NCBI GenBank assembly: GCA_022575985.1
Contig: JAKSXM010000014.1
Coordinates: forward strand, 27,280,001 to 27,344,000
Reading direction: 5' to 3'
Source of the DNA: Anagrus nilaparvatae
Taxonomy: Eukaryota > Arthropoda > Insecta > Hymenoptera > Mymaridae
Length of the DNA stretch: 64,000 nt
The notes beneath the pieces are model-generated. The model was not told the DNA's origin, made no database searches, and saw only the letters and a list, made by a program, of their open reading frames with translations. Position 1 is the stretch's first letter, and the number at the start of each line of letters is the position of its first letter. A program made the translations under genes and the position numbers. Shown piece by piece: positions 24,835 to 35,789 of this stretch.

Positions 24835-27377
24835 ATGCCTGTTGGACGCGTCGCGGGAAAAAGCGGAGTTTATGGTTCTTCGCAAAGTGGTAATAAACGA
24901 TTCTCTTCTTCATTTATTACAAAAGTTTATTTTTCAATTTAATCTTATTAAAACAGAGTTAAAAATATAGTTAATGTTTAGTTTAAATAAAAGTTTATTA
25001 AATGTTTTAGTAATATAATTTAAAAATTGTATACTTTTAGTTTTTTTTTTTTTAACATAAATATTAAATTTTGAAAATTAAAATGTGTATTTTTTTCTGT
25101 GATAAATTTAAATTTTAGAATTATTTGGATCGATTGTGCCGAAAACTAGCCAATTGGTAAAGAATAATTTGGTCAATATTCTGTGAAATTAATCAAGCTT
25201 ACAAATGAGCAAAGGTTTTAAAATCGATAATTACAAATCTGAATTAATTTTCAGTTATCAATTTTTTTTAACGCTTATCAAAAATAGAGTAACGTTTTAT
25301 TTTTTTAATGATGCTTATCATTAGATTAATTTTAATAATTATTAAAAGATTTGTAATTTTATAGTTTTAATAATAATAGTATCACAAAATCAAAAATTTG
25401 CCATTAAAGTTATATTTAGTTTTAGGCGAAAAGGTAAAAGAACGTTAGTTAGCACGAATTTAATTTATTATAATTAGAGTAAGATTTAATATTGGTTGTG
25501 TAACGATCTCAAAATTATTCAACGTGATAGCACAGAAAAATATTTATGCAAAAAGTTAAATTTTTAATAAATGAAATTATCATCTGTTTAAAAAATAGTT
25601 TGATTTGTGCCTATTGGATTCGTCGTCCTGACTAGTAAAAACTTTTTAATTTTACGCAATTTTTTATATTTTATAAGGGATGCATGACGTGTAATAGTTT
25701 ATTAAGTCCCAATGGCGCAAAAGTTTTGGTACTAGCGTGAGGTTTAGCACGAGTGCTTGAACAAGTGCAAAAAATTTTTGCCCTTCCGGGCGTAAAACTC
25801 GTGCGTAAAGAATTTTCTCCCCTCGTTCTACTCCTAGGTAGACAAATATGTTATTTTTGCCTTCCCGGACGAAAAACACGCGCGTAAAACTTGTTCTGGA
25901 ATTTTTTGCACTTTTTTTGTGCCTGTGCAAGCAAAAAATATTGTAAGCACCATATATGGGCCAAAAACTTTTTTGGCGCCCTTGATACTTAATAAACAAA
26001 AAGTACTGAATTTGTTTCTCGAATTTTTCTAAGAAACTAGGTATATACTTAAAAGTTAACAAAATATTTTTTAGCTCTCCGGAAAATTGTGGGAAATGGT
26101 TTTAAAAAAAAAACTGTACAAAGCCAATTTTGCATGAAAAATCTTGTCTATAAGATATTACACATGCTTTATATGATCATTTTTCACTAGAGGAAGTTAT
26201 TTAAATACTCAGTGAACGTATTGAAAATTTGAAAGCTTAACAAAAAAGTAACGGGAAAAAAAGATTGATTGGTACTCATAGTACTTATAGGTTCTTTTAT
26301 TTTGAAGAACAGGATGAAGTATATAAAATCTTGGTACTATCAGTCATCACTCCATTGAATATGCAAGTAAATTTCTTAAAGCTTGTGGATTATAAAGGAA
26401 TTACTGTGCAATTTCCAAGTTGAATAATTTTATAGATTAAACACAAAGTTTACAGTTTGTTAACTATTAATTTAAATAATGCAACATTTTTAAATTTTGT
26501 TATAATTCAGTTATACGCAACTTTTTAAACTTTGCTTTGTAAAATGAGATTTATATTTTCCTTATTTTTTTTTTATTTTTTCATTCAAAAAATAATTTTT
26601 GTTTGAAAATTGTATAAGGAAAGTTACATAAAGACTTCTTTTATTATCAAAAGTACAATAAAAAAAGTACCAAAAAGGAAAAGTTTTTTTTATTGTATTT
26701 ATGCACAATTTAATAAAAAATATATATTTTTTTAACAATTTATTGCTTTTTCTGAATTTTATTTACAAAAGTAAAGATAATTATTATAATATAATTAACA
26801 CAATTAAAAGCTTAATAATATTTAGTTTCTTCAATAATTATTATGTAAATATAATTACTGATAACATTATTTTATATGCTTATTATTACACAAAATTGCA
26901 TTGCACAAACTAACACGTTAGGTAAATAATTAATACACGATTTAATATCATTTTTTTTCCTAATATTTCACTTCTTGCTTTATGCATAAAATAATAACAC
27001 ATTCTATGAGTAAATTTCTGAAACTCGAAATTTCTATTAATTTGAGGGATTTTACTAAATTTATTTTAGTAATTTATTTTTTTTATTCAAAAGTATTGCA
27101 AATTAAGGGTTGACAAAAATTAAAGAAATTTCTTGATTCAGAAATTCTTTCATAAAAAAGTGTTGTTAAAAAAATGCAAAAAAAAAATATATTTAAAAAA
27201 CTAAAGAAATTAAAAAAAAAAAATGTTATTATTACAGGACGTGCTGACAGTGGTGTTAATGAAACAATCATTTGGACAAGCATTGGAATGGGCATTACGA
27301 TAACGATACTAATAACAATAGCATTATGTTACATAGCACGTGAAAAATGTAAAAAACGTCATGAACCACACAGATGA
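24835..27377 (+). CDS. Small single-pass membrane protein, 2 coding exons (64 aa)
   Basis: Coding exons are 24835-24889 and 27238-27377. The first exon (24800-24889) follows a good acceptor, so the 5' UTR is itself spliced; its donor is AAAGTG/GTAATA. ATG at 24835 gives MPVGRVAGKSGVYGSSQS and leaves one base that pairs in phase with exon 2, which encodes RADSGVNET, then a membrane segment of about 20-24 residues (IIWTSIGMGITITILITIAL), then CYIAREKCKKRHEPHR and TGA. With no signal peptide, a short extracellular N-terminus and a basic, Cys-containing juxtamembrane tail, it should be a type III single-pass protein (Nout-Cin). I do not recognise the family. The frame stays open for 38 codons after the TGA (27378-27494). 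The 2.3-kb intron is AT-rich and contains a CpG-rich repeat. A candidate AATAAA lies at 28013. Confidence 0.75.
24890..27237 (+). other. Intron of the small membrane-protein gene, with CpG-rich repeat
   Basis: GTAATA donor to TTATTACAG acceptor. Mostly AT-rich. At about 25690-25960 there is a CpG-rich block with internal echoes on the minus strand (GTTTTACGCGCGTGTTTTTCG and GAGTTTTACGCCCGGAAGGG). The 132-codon minus-strand frame there (26062-25664) reads through it. The block resembles in style the repeats at 975 and 41310, but I cannot align them convincingly. Confidence 0.5.
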
Positions 27378-27494
27378 CGAAATATGTTTCCACCACCAAG
27401 GTGGACATTACGTTATAATCCTCCAACAGGAATAGTTGTTAGTCCAACACTTTCATCATCGGGTAGACCAAGAGCTTACTACTTAACTATATGA
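27378..27494 (+). other. In-frame extension after TGA of the small membrane-protein gene
   Basis: After the TGA at 27375-27377 the same frame continues for 38 codons to a TGA at 27492-27494. The extension is Pro/Arg/Tyr/Ser-rich, with FPPPRW, YNPPTG and a hydrophobic C-terminus ending YLTI, unlike the Lys/Asn/Ile-rich translations of random AT-rich DNA here. The context is TGA followed by C, a leaky stop context in insects. Full readthrough would give about 103 residues. Alternatives are a recent CGA-to-TGA nonsense change or a base error. The final L-T-I could act as a class II PDZ ligand; this is speculative. Confidence 0.6.
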
Positions 27495-28289
27495 AAAATG
27501 ATAAATATTTTATATTGTATGAAAGTGCAACGATTTCTATTAAATACTCATTGATAAATAATTAAAATCAATTATTTAGTGAGATATTGACTTGTAATAA
27601 TTCTAAATTATAATATTAAATTTCTTGTAAAAAGAAAAAAAAAGTATTTGTAATTATCAACGTAAAAATAAGTGTATAATATGTTAGAAAAAAAGGTGTC
27701 TTATGGTATTAATATAACTATTAATATGCTAAGTGTAAAATTATAGCTATAAATACGTGCTTCAATTATTTTATAGTATTAGCAAGTGATTTATAAAAAG
27801 CATATTGAGAAAAAAATCATTAAAATACAGTACTTATTAGTGCATAATTATAAATAATAATAAGAACAAGTTAATGGAACATTATTGGGGTCGATATAAG
27901 AAAAAATTGTATAAAAAACTTAAATTTATAAAAAATAGAATATTTTTGCTGGTTTATTTAATTACTAAAACTGTTATTGATACTAGGTTCCGAAAATTTT
28001 AGTTCCTTGCAAAATAAACTCAACATTTAAAAAAACAAACTGCCAGGCTAATATACGCTAAAGATTTTTTCCGCTTGAGGAACCTACTAATAACCGCAAA
28101 CGGAAAACAATCTTTTTTGATACGTTTTGGGGATACGTATGTTAATTCTCTTTGATTCAAGATTAGCAGTAAAAATAAGCCATTAAAATTCAAAAAAATA
28201 TTCTAATTATTGTGATCAGTTACTTGAAATTTTTCAGACCAAATTTCCTAACTACAATTTAATCAATGGTCATAGTACTTGAAAGTGCA
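27495..28289. other. Probable 3' UTR and AT-rich spacer
   Basis: No exon follows. An AATAAA at 28013-28018 and several ATTAAA hexamers are possible polyadenylation signals for the small membrane-protein gene. Confidence 0.4.
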
Positions 28290-28566
28290 GGTTATATCGT
28301 CGTGGTAGGTGAATCTACTGTGCCATCGAACCAGAGTAAATCTTAAATTTGAACCAGGAAACTAATAAAATTAGTTTTTTGCTATTTATAAAAAATTTTA
28401 ATCAAAAAGTATAAATTAATAATATAAATATGATTTTTAATAAAACTTGTTTCTTTGAATATTAAATTTTTTATAGATAATAAAAAAATAATTTTATTAG
28501 TTTCCCAGTTCAAGTTTAAGATTTACTCTGGTTATCCTTAATAGCACCTACCTCAACGAATAATGT
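28290..28566. mobile_element. MITE-like inverted-repeat element, about 275 bp
   Basis: AACCAGAGTAAATCTTAAAT...AGGAAACTAATAAAATTA on the left (about 28330) is inverted on the right as TAATTTTATTAGTTTCCCAG...TTTAAGATTTACTCTGGTTA. Weaker pairing extends outward through GGTAGGTGAATCTACT and its partner AGCACCTACC. Arms are about 80-90 bp with an AT-rich centre. Confidence 0.8.
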
Positions 28567-29800
28567 CTTGAATAAAACAATCTTGTTATATTAATCACCA
28601 AATTAATATGCAGATTAAAATAAAAATACGAAACGACAATATATATAAATATTATGTAAGCAATCAAATTAATTCTTAAAAATTAGTAAAAAAATTTTTT
28701 TATATTATGTATAATAATATTTGTACAAAGCACGTGTTAATGATCAAAGAAAAATTTATAATTTTTTTTATAATGTACATTTATAATTTACTAATACTAC
28801 AATATAATATAATATAGTATATATATAATATATATATATAATATATAAATAAACAGGTGCTCATTTATATTTAACAAAATATTTAAAAAAAAAATGTAAT
28901 AAAAATGTATTTGTCAAAATTTTATGTAAATATACCAAAAAAATTAAACTATTTATTTGAGAATTTCCTGGTTCAAGGAATCCTATATTACAACCAGAAA
29001 ATACCAAAATTTTTCAGAAGCATCACAGGAAAACTTTCTTACCATTTACTGCTGGTAACAAATTTACAACTGGTAATAAATTTTACTCCAAATATACCAG
29101 ATATGATAATAAAAATATAAAATTTAACAATAACTAGACGAAGCGTAAACAATTATTTTCTGACAAAACCTAAGACGTGGACAAAATTTGTGGTCCAGGG
29201 AGTTGAATTTTTATTGCATATATATGACAATAACTTTTTCAAAAACTTATAAATATTTCCGAGCAGAAATGAAGTTTTGGAAAATTCCGAGCAGAGTTCT
29301 GAACTCTGGTCAGATGCTAACTGAAAATATTCGTACCCGGGCCGTTTCCAAGACAGAACTTTGTGAAACTTCTTATTTATTACTAGATACTAATTCGTTT
29401 GACGGGTTCTCATAGTCATTTTTACGTTTCGGTGAATTTCAGATAATATTTCAGCAGCAAAAAGTTTGTTAGATAAATTTGGGTAAAATAAAATAACTTG
29501 TCTCTCAAATGAATTAAACTGAAAAGGTCTGAAAGTATTATAAGAAGCTCTTGGGTGAGCGAAGCGAGCCGGAAGCAGGTATAGTTATAGCAAAGAGTAG
29601 TATGTAATACTATAATATATTCTATGTAAGCGTTCGTTTATGAATATTCTTATAGTACCAACACATGCTTAGTACTGCTTTTGCTGCTCACTAGAGGCTC
29701 CTATAGGGGAAGGATGGATACATAAGCATATGTTGGCATAAAATATATTGGCATAGAATATTTGCACTCGTATTCGTTTCAGACGCTTACATAGGCTCAG
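28567..29800. other. AT-rich spacer grading into a repeat-rich segment
   Basis: The frames at 28905-29120 and 29188-29415 have no recognised domain. TACTGCTGGTAACAAATTTA/ACTGGTAATAAATTTTA is a local repeat. From about 29550 the sequence becomes GC-richer (GGGTGAGCGAAGCGAGCCGG) and contains TATTCTTATAGTACCAACAC, echoed at about 30187 as TATTCGTATAGTGCCAACCT and partly near 30405, suggesting a larger composite repeat around the next element. Confidence 0.4.
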
Positions 29801-30144
29801 CCTTAGGAACATTCTACAATCAACCGCATGCGGAGTAGCGCAGTAAGTAATGCGCAGTTATTATACGCAAGGCCTTACCAGGAATGCCATTTAGGGCATC
29901 ATTTAAGAGAATTTAAGTAGGCTTATCTCACTCGCACACATTAGGAAGACATACAAAAAAGTGTTACCAACCCACACTTTTGATGGCTCAAACGGCTCCC
30001 TTGGGCCTTACGTAGCTGCGCATTACTTACTGCGCAACTCCTTAAGAAATATTCTACAATTAACCATTTTACACGTGCGGAGTTGCGTAGTAAGTTTTGC
30101 GTAGCCAAATGCGTAAAACAGTTGATTGTAGAATGTTCCTAAGG
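29801..30144. mobile_element. 344-bp element with perfect 24-bp terminal inverted repeats
   Basis: The left end begins CCTTAGGAACATTCTACAAT and the right end is its exact complement over 24 bp (29801-29824 and 30121-30144). Near the right end a second, diverged copy of the terminus (CCTTAAGAAATATTCTACAA) lies in direct orientation at about 30041. Next to the termini are CGCAGTAAGTAATGCGCAG and related GCGTAG/GCGCAG blocks in both orientations. No coding capacity. A target-site duplication was not identified. Confidence 0.85.
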
Positions 30145-31144
30145 CGCAATTATGCATGCGTTAGTATGCGAATATGCATACAAATATTCGTATAGTGCCA
30201 ACCTATTAAAGGTAATAAATTTGTTAAATAGTTTTAAAAAATTATTGTTTATAAAACAATTTTACTTTATTTTAAATTTATTTTTAAATAAATTTTTTTT
30301 TAATTTAATAATTTCAACCATTTAGATTTTTAGATTTATTTAAATTTTTAATTTTCACGCTTTAATTATCGCACTAGGAGGAGCAACAAAAGTATTATTT
30401 AAATAAGCATAGGTTGGCAAGATATACAAATATTCGTACATAAATATTGACTGCGAGATTTGCTGCATAAATTAATATCTGAATCCAGCAAAACTCTATT
30501 ATACTTTCATTTATTGGCATTTATAACTTTCATTTGATACAATCTGGAAAAATGTTCTAAAGACGTTAATGTGAATATATTTATACATGCCCGATTAAAT
30601 TAAAAGTCAAATGACTAATTGCATGTTAATATGAAAAAAAAATTTATTTACAATTATCTTAAATAAAAAAATTAAAGATAAAATATTTACATAAATATAA
30701 ACGCAATTATGTATAAAAGTTGCATATTCATAAATATAGAAAGGAAAATTTCATTCTGACGTTTTGCTCTAGACTTAATGATAAATCTTATTGAATATAT
30801 TGTTATAAATAAAACACAAGGTAGTATAATTTTTAAAAAAGATAAAAAATAATTTTTAAAAACAAAAAAATTTTTTATATTCAAAGTCTGATAACTAATG
30901 ATGATTTTCTATTTCTCTGAACTGAAAATAAAATCCACCAAAACCGGAATTTTTCGAATGCTGTAACAATTTCAAATGACTTGTATTTTAATAAATTGAA
31001 ATCTTCTTATAGTTAAATTTTAGATTACCCTTTCATAATTTATTCTGCATATCACAAAGAATGTAAAAAGGTATTTTACACAAAGCAGTTATAATCAAAT
31101 ATGAGCGAAAACGACAAATTTAACACGCAGTATGAAATCGTTAA
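30145..31144. other. AT-rich spacer
   Basis: No exon recognised. CATAGGTTGGCAAGATATAC at about 30408 is an inverted partner of the GTGCCAACCTATTA block at about 30196. The minus-strand 65-codon frame at 30884-30687 has no features. Confidence 0.4.
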
Positions 31145-32378
31145 TTAAGGCCTGCCAAGTACATAATTTATTCCAAAATAATCATAAACAGGAATTAAAT
31201 CTTCTGTAATTTCTTCTTTGGTATTTATAAAAGTATCTTTAACTTGGTCTGGTGGTATAAATGCCAAAGCGCAAATCATGTGGCTAGCTACTTTAATTGT
31301 TCTATCATTTGGATCACGGTATCGTGCTTGCAATCCTTCAGATTGGATATGACGGTAAATATTCTGACAAAGATGAAATAGACAACATTTAATATTTTCC
31401 TCCCCAATCACTTCTTTAGCAGCAAGAATTATACTTTGCTCATAATCAGTCATTATTGTTGATGGCATATTTACTTGAATATTTAAATTACGTACGGATG
31501 ATATTGTAATTTCAAAAACCTTTTGATACGAAATTTTTTCTTTAGATTCGAGAAGTGAATAAACAAGTGATAAAGCAGTTGTTTGAAGTTTTCCTTTTCG
31601 ATCTACATGCGAAATTGCCCCCATGATAACGAAAAGCTGGAAAAAAATTGATGGCATGCACTTGAAAGTGCCATCCACAAACCAGGTATTGCATCTAAAA
31701 AGCTGTCTTATATTTTCTTTTGTGGCAAATATTAGAATTCTTCAAAATTCTTCAACTTCATCATTCTCATAGGAATCGTAAAGGAAAAAGTTGTCTCCAG
31801 ATAATGATTGATTTGAATGAATGATTGCAATGATTGATAATGAATGAGTATTCGTTAGGGATTTCCTCCAAGTCTTGTAAATTTTGTGGGGTTGCAGGCA
31901 TTTTTCGCAAACGTGTGCGTGACATTCCTTTACGTAAGTTGATTCGATCAGGCAGTTCAGCTATGACTTCTATGAAATTTTCAGAAATATAATTAATGAG
32001 GTTAGGCTTAAGAATTTATTTTAGTTGTAACTAACCAGATGGTACATTTCTCAATTCAGTTCTCAAAATTTGTGAAGGTGGCTCTTCTGGGTGTTGATCA
32101 GCTGCACGCTTCAAATTGTTCACGATCTTTGCTGCTTCTACTTCTTCTGGATTAGGGGCATGGTTGATATGTTCATAATCTTCATCGTCAGGACCTTTTA
32201 CGACATTTATTATTTCGTTTTTAACTACTGTTATACTTCTGACACCACAAGATTCTTTTTTTTTACATATCCAATAAGCTCTTCTCTGAGGATCACCAGA
32301 ATGTTTGTAATATAGGTAGCCATCGATGTTTAACAGTACTGATTTTTTAGACCGAATAATTTCAATTTTTTCGTACAT
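31145..32378 (-). pseudogene. Broken FLYWCH zinc-finger / MULE transposase-domain gene
   Basis: Exon 1 (32378-32036) starts MYEKIEIIRSKKSVLL and encodes a FLYWCH finger: GYLYYKHSGD...YWICKKKESCGVR...HINH, with the Cys-Cys-His-His ligands visible. A GTTAGT donor (32035) and an AG acceptor (31970) lead to exon 2, which opens LPDRINLRKGMSR and continues to a MULE transposase domain (VDGTFKCMPSIFFQLF, IMTDYEQSI, CCLFHLCQNIYRHIQ). Two acidic catalytic positions, D of DGTFK and D of TDYE, are present. Two breaks show decay: a frame change at about 31.80-31.86 kb and an in-frame TGA at 31744-31742. The frame also ends early at 31145, before the usual C-terminus. Such FLYWCH-MULE genes are common multi-copy insect genes of Mutator-transposon origin. 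Confidence 0.75.
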
Positions 32379-32926
32379 AATAAAATTTACTAATTTAAAA
32401 TAATTTAAAATTAAATAACCAAAAATTTTAAATAACAAAGAATTGTGAACCAAATACAACTAATAATTTATGGTTAGGATTTTATACTAAATAATTTTGA
32501 ATTAATATTAAAAAAAAAAACAAAAGAGCACATAAAAAAATTTTAAATTAATTTTAAATAATTTGAATTTGGGAAAAATTTTTTTGGAAAAAGTAATTGG
32601 TAAAAAATATTTTTGGTAAAAAAATTTTTGGAAAAAAAAAATTTGGAAAAAAAAATTAGTAAAGTGATTTTGGTAAAATTGACCACCTACCATCGTTAAT
32701 AAGCTCATTTACAGTTATTTATGTCAGAAAAATTATATATAAAGTTCCAATTTATTTTATTCATATTATTTTTTGTAATTTAATATTTTATGGAAACTAT
32801 ACAAGTTTTGTTTATGATTTATATATACTTCACAATTTATAGGATAATGAATTGATGCATCAATATATAAAAGATTTAAAATTAAATTAGTTTTACAATA
32901 GATTTGATCTATACAGGTTCCAACGC

Positions 32927-33150
32927 TTACGCTTTATATTTTTTATCATTATCATGACTGCAGATGATAGAAGTAGGTATTATTGCTTTAGGTGATTTCT
33001 CTGGTGCATCATTGGCTACCGTGCTTGCATATGTTTGTTTGTTAATATTATTTGATTCCAATTATTTTATTTTATTAAATAGTAATTTGTTATTCTCTAT
33101 TTGTAAATTGTTCTTCTCAATTAATAAACTATTTTCTTTGCGAATAAAAA
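32927..33150 (-). pseudogene. Possible LINE ORF1 (gag-like) relic
   Basis: On the minus strand a charged coiled-coil-like stretch (ENSLLIEKNNLQIENNKLL) is followed, after one TAA, in the same frame by LESNNINKQTYASTV, then a short Pro/Lys/Ile segment and a stop at 32927. A coiled coil followed by an S/TYASxV motif is typical of ORF1 proteins of Jockey/R1-type LINEs. The + strand open frame over the same DNA (32964-33203) is hydrophobic and is its antisense shadow. Confidence 0.45.
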
Positions 33151-34275
33151 AATATCTTTCTTATCAGATATTGCTGTGTTTTTATTTGTTTTCATTAGTA
33201 TAAGATACTGCCATAATACAGCTGTTACTAGTCATCTCTTTTATTGTATCCACTAGTTCTTATCTCATCATTAGCTTCTTTCATTCTTTTATTGTCAGTA
33301 CCATTTTTTAAACAAACAATTTTAAATTCCCTACGTCGATTTCGTCATCAATAGTATATACTAGACACAACAGATTTACCAGTTCACAACAAATAATAGC
33401 TTTTTAACCTATACCTATCTAGCGTAAATATAAGGACGTCCTAAAATATCAGGATTTTATTTTAACACGATTGGACCCAATAGGCCGTGCGAAAATCCGA
33501 TTTTATTGGGTAGTATTTATTTTAGTTTTATGGATCCATTTTTTACCATACCAGAGTCCATTTTTACTCTCGGGAACCAAGTTTTACATTTGTATATTAT
33601 TTTAAGCCAAATGGTCGCATTTGACCCCTAACGTTTATTTTGTTCCTCAGACGTAACTGACCTTATTTCGAATCCGAAGGGCCCATTTGTTATATGCTAA
33701 TTAGTGTTTCATTTTTTGATTTAATCGTTTCTTTTGACGAATTTATTTAATTTAATATCAAGCTAGGATAAATATTTTAATATCGTCGCTGAGTACAATT
33801 AAAATAAAAATAATAATCGTAGATATTGAGTAAATCTTTTTTAATTAACTAGGAAAAAAATTAATCGTAAAAATTTAATTTTTATAATGACGAAAATGAA
33901 ACTCATTATTAATCGCTAAAATTTTTAGTGTATTTAGTTTTTTTAGTCAAATTAAAATTATAAAAAAATTACTACACATTATTTTATTTTTAATATAATA
34001 CAAATGTGATTCAAATCGCAATCATGTATTATAAATACAAATGTATCTTGTTATACAAATAAATAAAAACTATATACAAACAAAAGATAAAAATCCAAAG
34101 CATATGATATAAAATACAATATAAAATAATTAAAATTTAATTAAAAAAAAAAAATTAAAAATTAAATTATTATTGACGTATGATCATGTATGAAATAAAA
34201 ATGTAAATAATAATAATAATAATATTAATTAAATATAAAAAATTATAATATTTGGTCTTGGCTTTATGAAAAATT
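33151..34275. other. Intergenic region with one mixed-composition patch
   Basis: From 33420 to 33700 the sequence is less AT-rich (GGACCCAATAGGCCGTGCGA, CGAAGGGCCCATTTG) but has no long open frame; it is probably an old repeat. The remainder is AT-rich. Confidence 0.4.
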
Positions 34276-35458
34276 ACACAGCTGCACAAAAAAAAAAGAA
34301 GTTCCGATCCTGTAACTAGACCTACTTACAGGTAAGTTTTTCGATGTCCTAAAACCGAATCTGAAGTCAGAATTTAGCCTACACCCTCAGATTTTGCCCC
34401 AGCTACCCCCAGCCACCCTCTAAACCGCCCCAAAAAGCAAATATTTTACTATTTCCAAAAGTTAAAAATAAAAGTACTTTAGTTATGTATTTTGATGTCA
34501 TAAAACTGAATCTGAAGTCAGGATTTAGTCTACACCCTCAGATTTTGCCCCAGCTACCCCCAGCCACCCTCTAAACAACCCCAAAAATCAAATATTTTAC
34601 TATATCCAAAAGTTAAAAATAAAAGTACTTTAGTAACGTATTTTGGTGTCGCAAAACCGAATATGAAGTCAGAATTCAGCCTACACCCTCAGATTTTGCC
34701 CCAGCTACCTCCAGCCACCCTCTAAGCCGCCCCAAAAAGCAAATATTTTACTATGTCCAAAAGTTAAAAATAATAGTACCTTATTTACGTATTTTGATGT
34801 TCTAAAAACGAATTTCCAGTCAGAATTTACCTATCACCCTTAGTTTTTGCCCCAGCTACCCCAACCACCCTCTAAACTGCCCCAGAGGGTGAATATTTTA
34901 CTTTGTGCAAAAGTTATAAATTAAAGTACCTTGGTTACGTATTTTGATATTCTAAAAACGAATTTCAAGTTAGAATTTACCTATAACCTTTAATTTTTGT
35001 CCCAGCTACCCTAGTTACCCACTAAAACCCACCAGAGAAAGGTTAAGTAACGAAACATACGTAATCGTATATGTTCGTAGGTGCTTACTGTTTCCAACAA
35101 AAGTTCTTAGCACCATCCTGATATCGCTGTAATATTCTAAAGCAATTAATTAACCTTCCTCTGGTGGACTTTAGAGGGTAACATACTGGGACAAAAACTA
35201 TGGATGACGGAAAAATTCTGACTTAAAATTCGTTTTTAGAACACCAAAATACGTAACTAAAGTACTTTTATTTTTAACTTTTGGACATAGTAAAATATTT
35301 GCTTTTTGGGCGGTTTAGAGGGTGGCTGGGGGTAGCTGGGGCAAAATCTGAGGGTGTTGGCTAAATTATTACTTCAGATTCGGTTTTAGGACATCGAAAA
35401 ACTTACCTGTAGGTAGGTCTAGTTACAGGATCAGAACTTTTTTTTTGTGCAGCTGTGT
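34276..35458. mobile_element. Foldback element with internal 150-bp direct tandem repeats
   Basis: The ends are ACACAGCTGCACAAAAAAAA and its reverse complement. The left end runs into five direct units starting near 34352, 34501, 34652, 34802 and 34952 (period about 150 bp), each containing CGAATYTGAAGTCAGAATTTA, CCCTCAGATTTTGCCCCAGC and CAGCCACCCTCTAAA. The right arm (about 35110-35458) is the inverted counterpart of the first and last units. No coding capacity. The architecture recalls Foldback/Galileo-type elements, whose long terminal repeats contain tandem units; that assignment is inference. Confidence 0.85.
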
Positions 35459-35516
35459 TATTATAAGACTTTGTCTTATTATTCTATTTCGTCTAATTAT
35501 ACACTGTATAATTATA

Positions 35517-35789
35517 TACACTGTAAAATGTAATTTTCTTAGATTTACAAAAAAAATAGAATTTTTTCGAAAAATTAGTGAATTTTCAAAAATTTTTGTA
35601 AATATTCGATAAAAATCGTAAATTTACTAAATTTAGTATATTATTGAAAAATTCGAGAATTCTCGATTTTTACTATTTTTCGGAAATTGACAACTATTTT
35701 TTGTAAATTTAGTAATTTTTTCGAAAATTTACTAATTTTTCGAAAATATTCGAATTTTTTTTGTTAATATAAGAAAGTTTTTATAGTGT
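35517..35789. mobile_element. Palindromic MITE related to the element at 17910
   Basis: Left end TACACTGTAAAATGTAATTT, right end AAGTTTTTATAGTG, so the right end is diverged. The interior shares TTTTTCGAAAAATTAGTGAA, TTTACTAAATTTAGTATATT and TTCGAGAATTCTCGA with 17910-18343. About 160 bp of interior present in the other copy is missing. Confidence 0.8.

Noticed and set aside
24800..24889. Reading the exon as VTKRDDIQAKEQCLLDASRE (frame 0) as an internal coding exon
   Set aside because: It cannot continue into the exon at 27238 beyond 21 codons. The ATG frame at 24835 fits the splice phase exactly and gives a membrane segment.
27375..27377. TGA as a selenocysteine codon
   Set aside because: No SECIS-like hairpin was noticed downstream, the position is not Cys-like, and hymenopterans studied so far have lost selenoproteins.
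34352..35100. Regular 150-bp repeats as a CRISPR-like array
   Set aside because: The units are contiguous with no spacers, the genome is eukaryotic and intron-containing, and the array is part of a foldback element.
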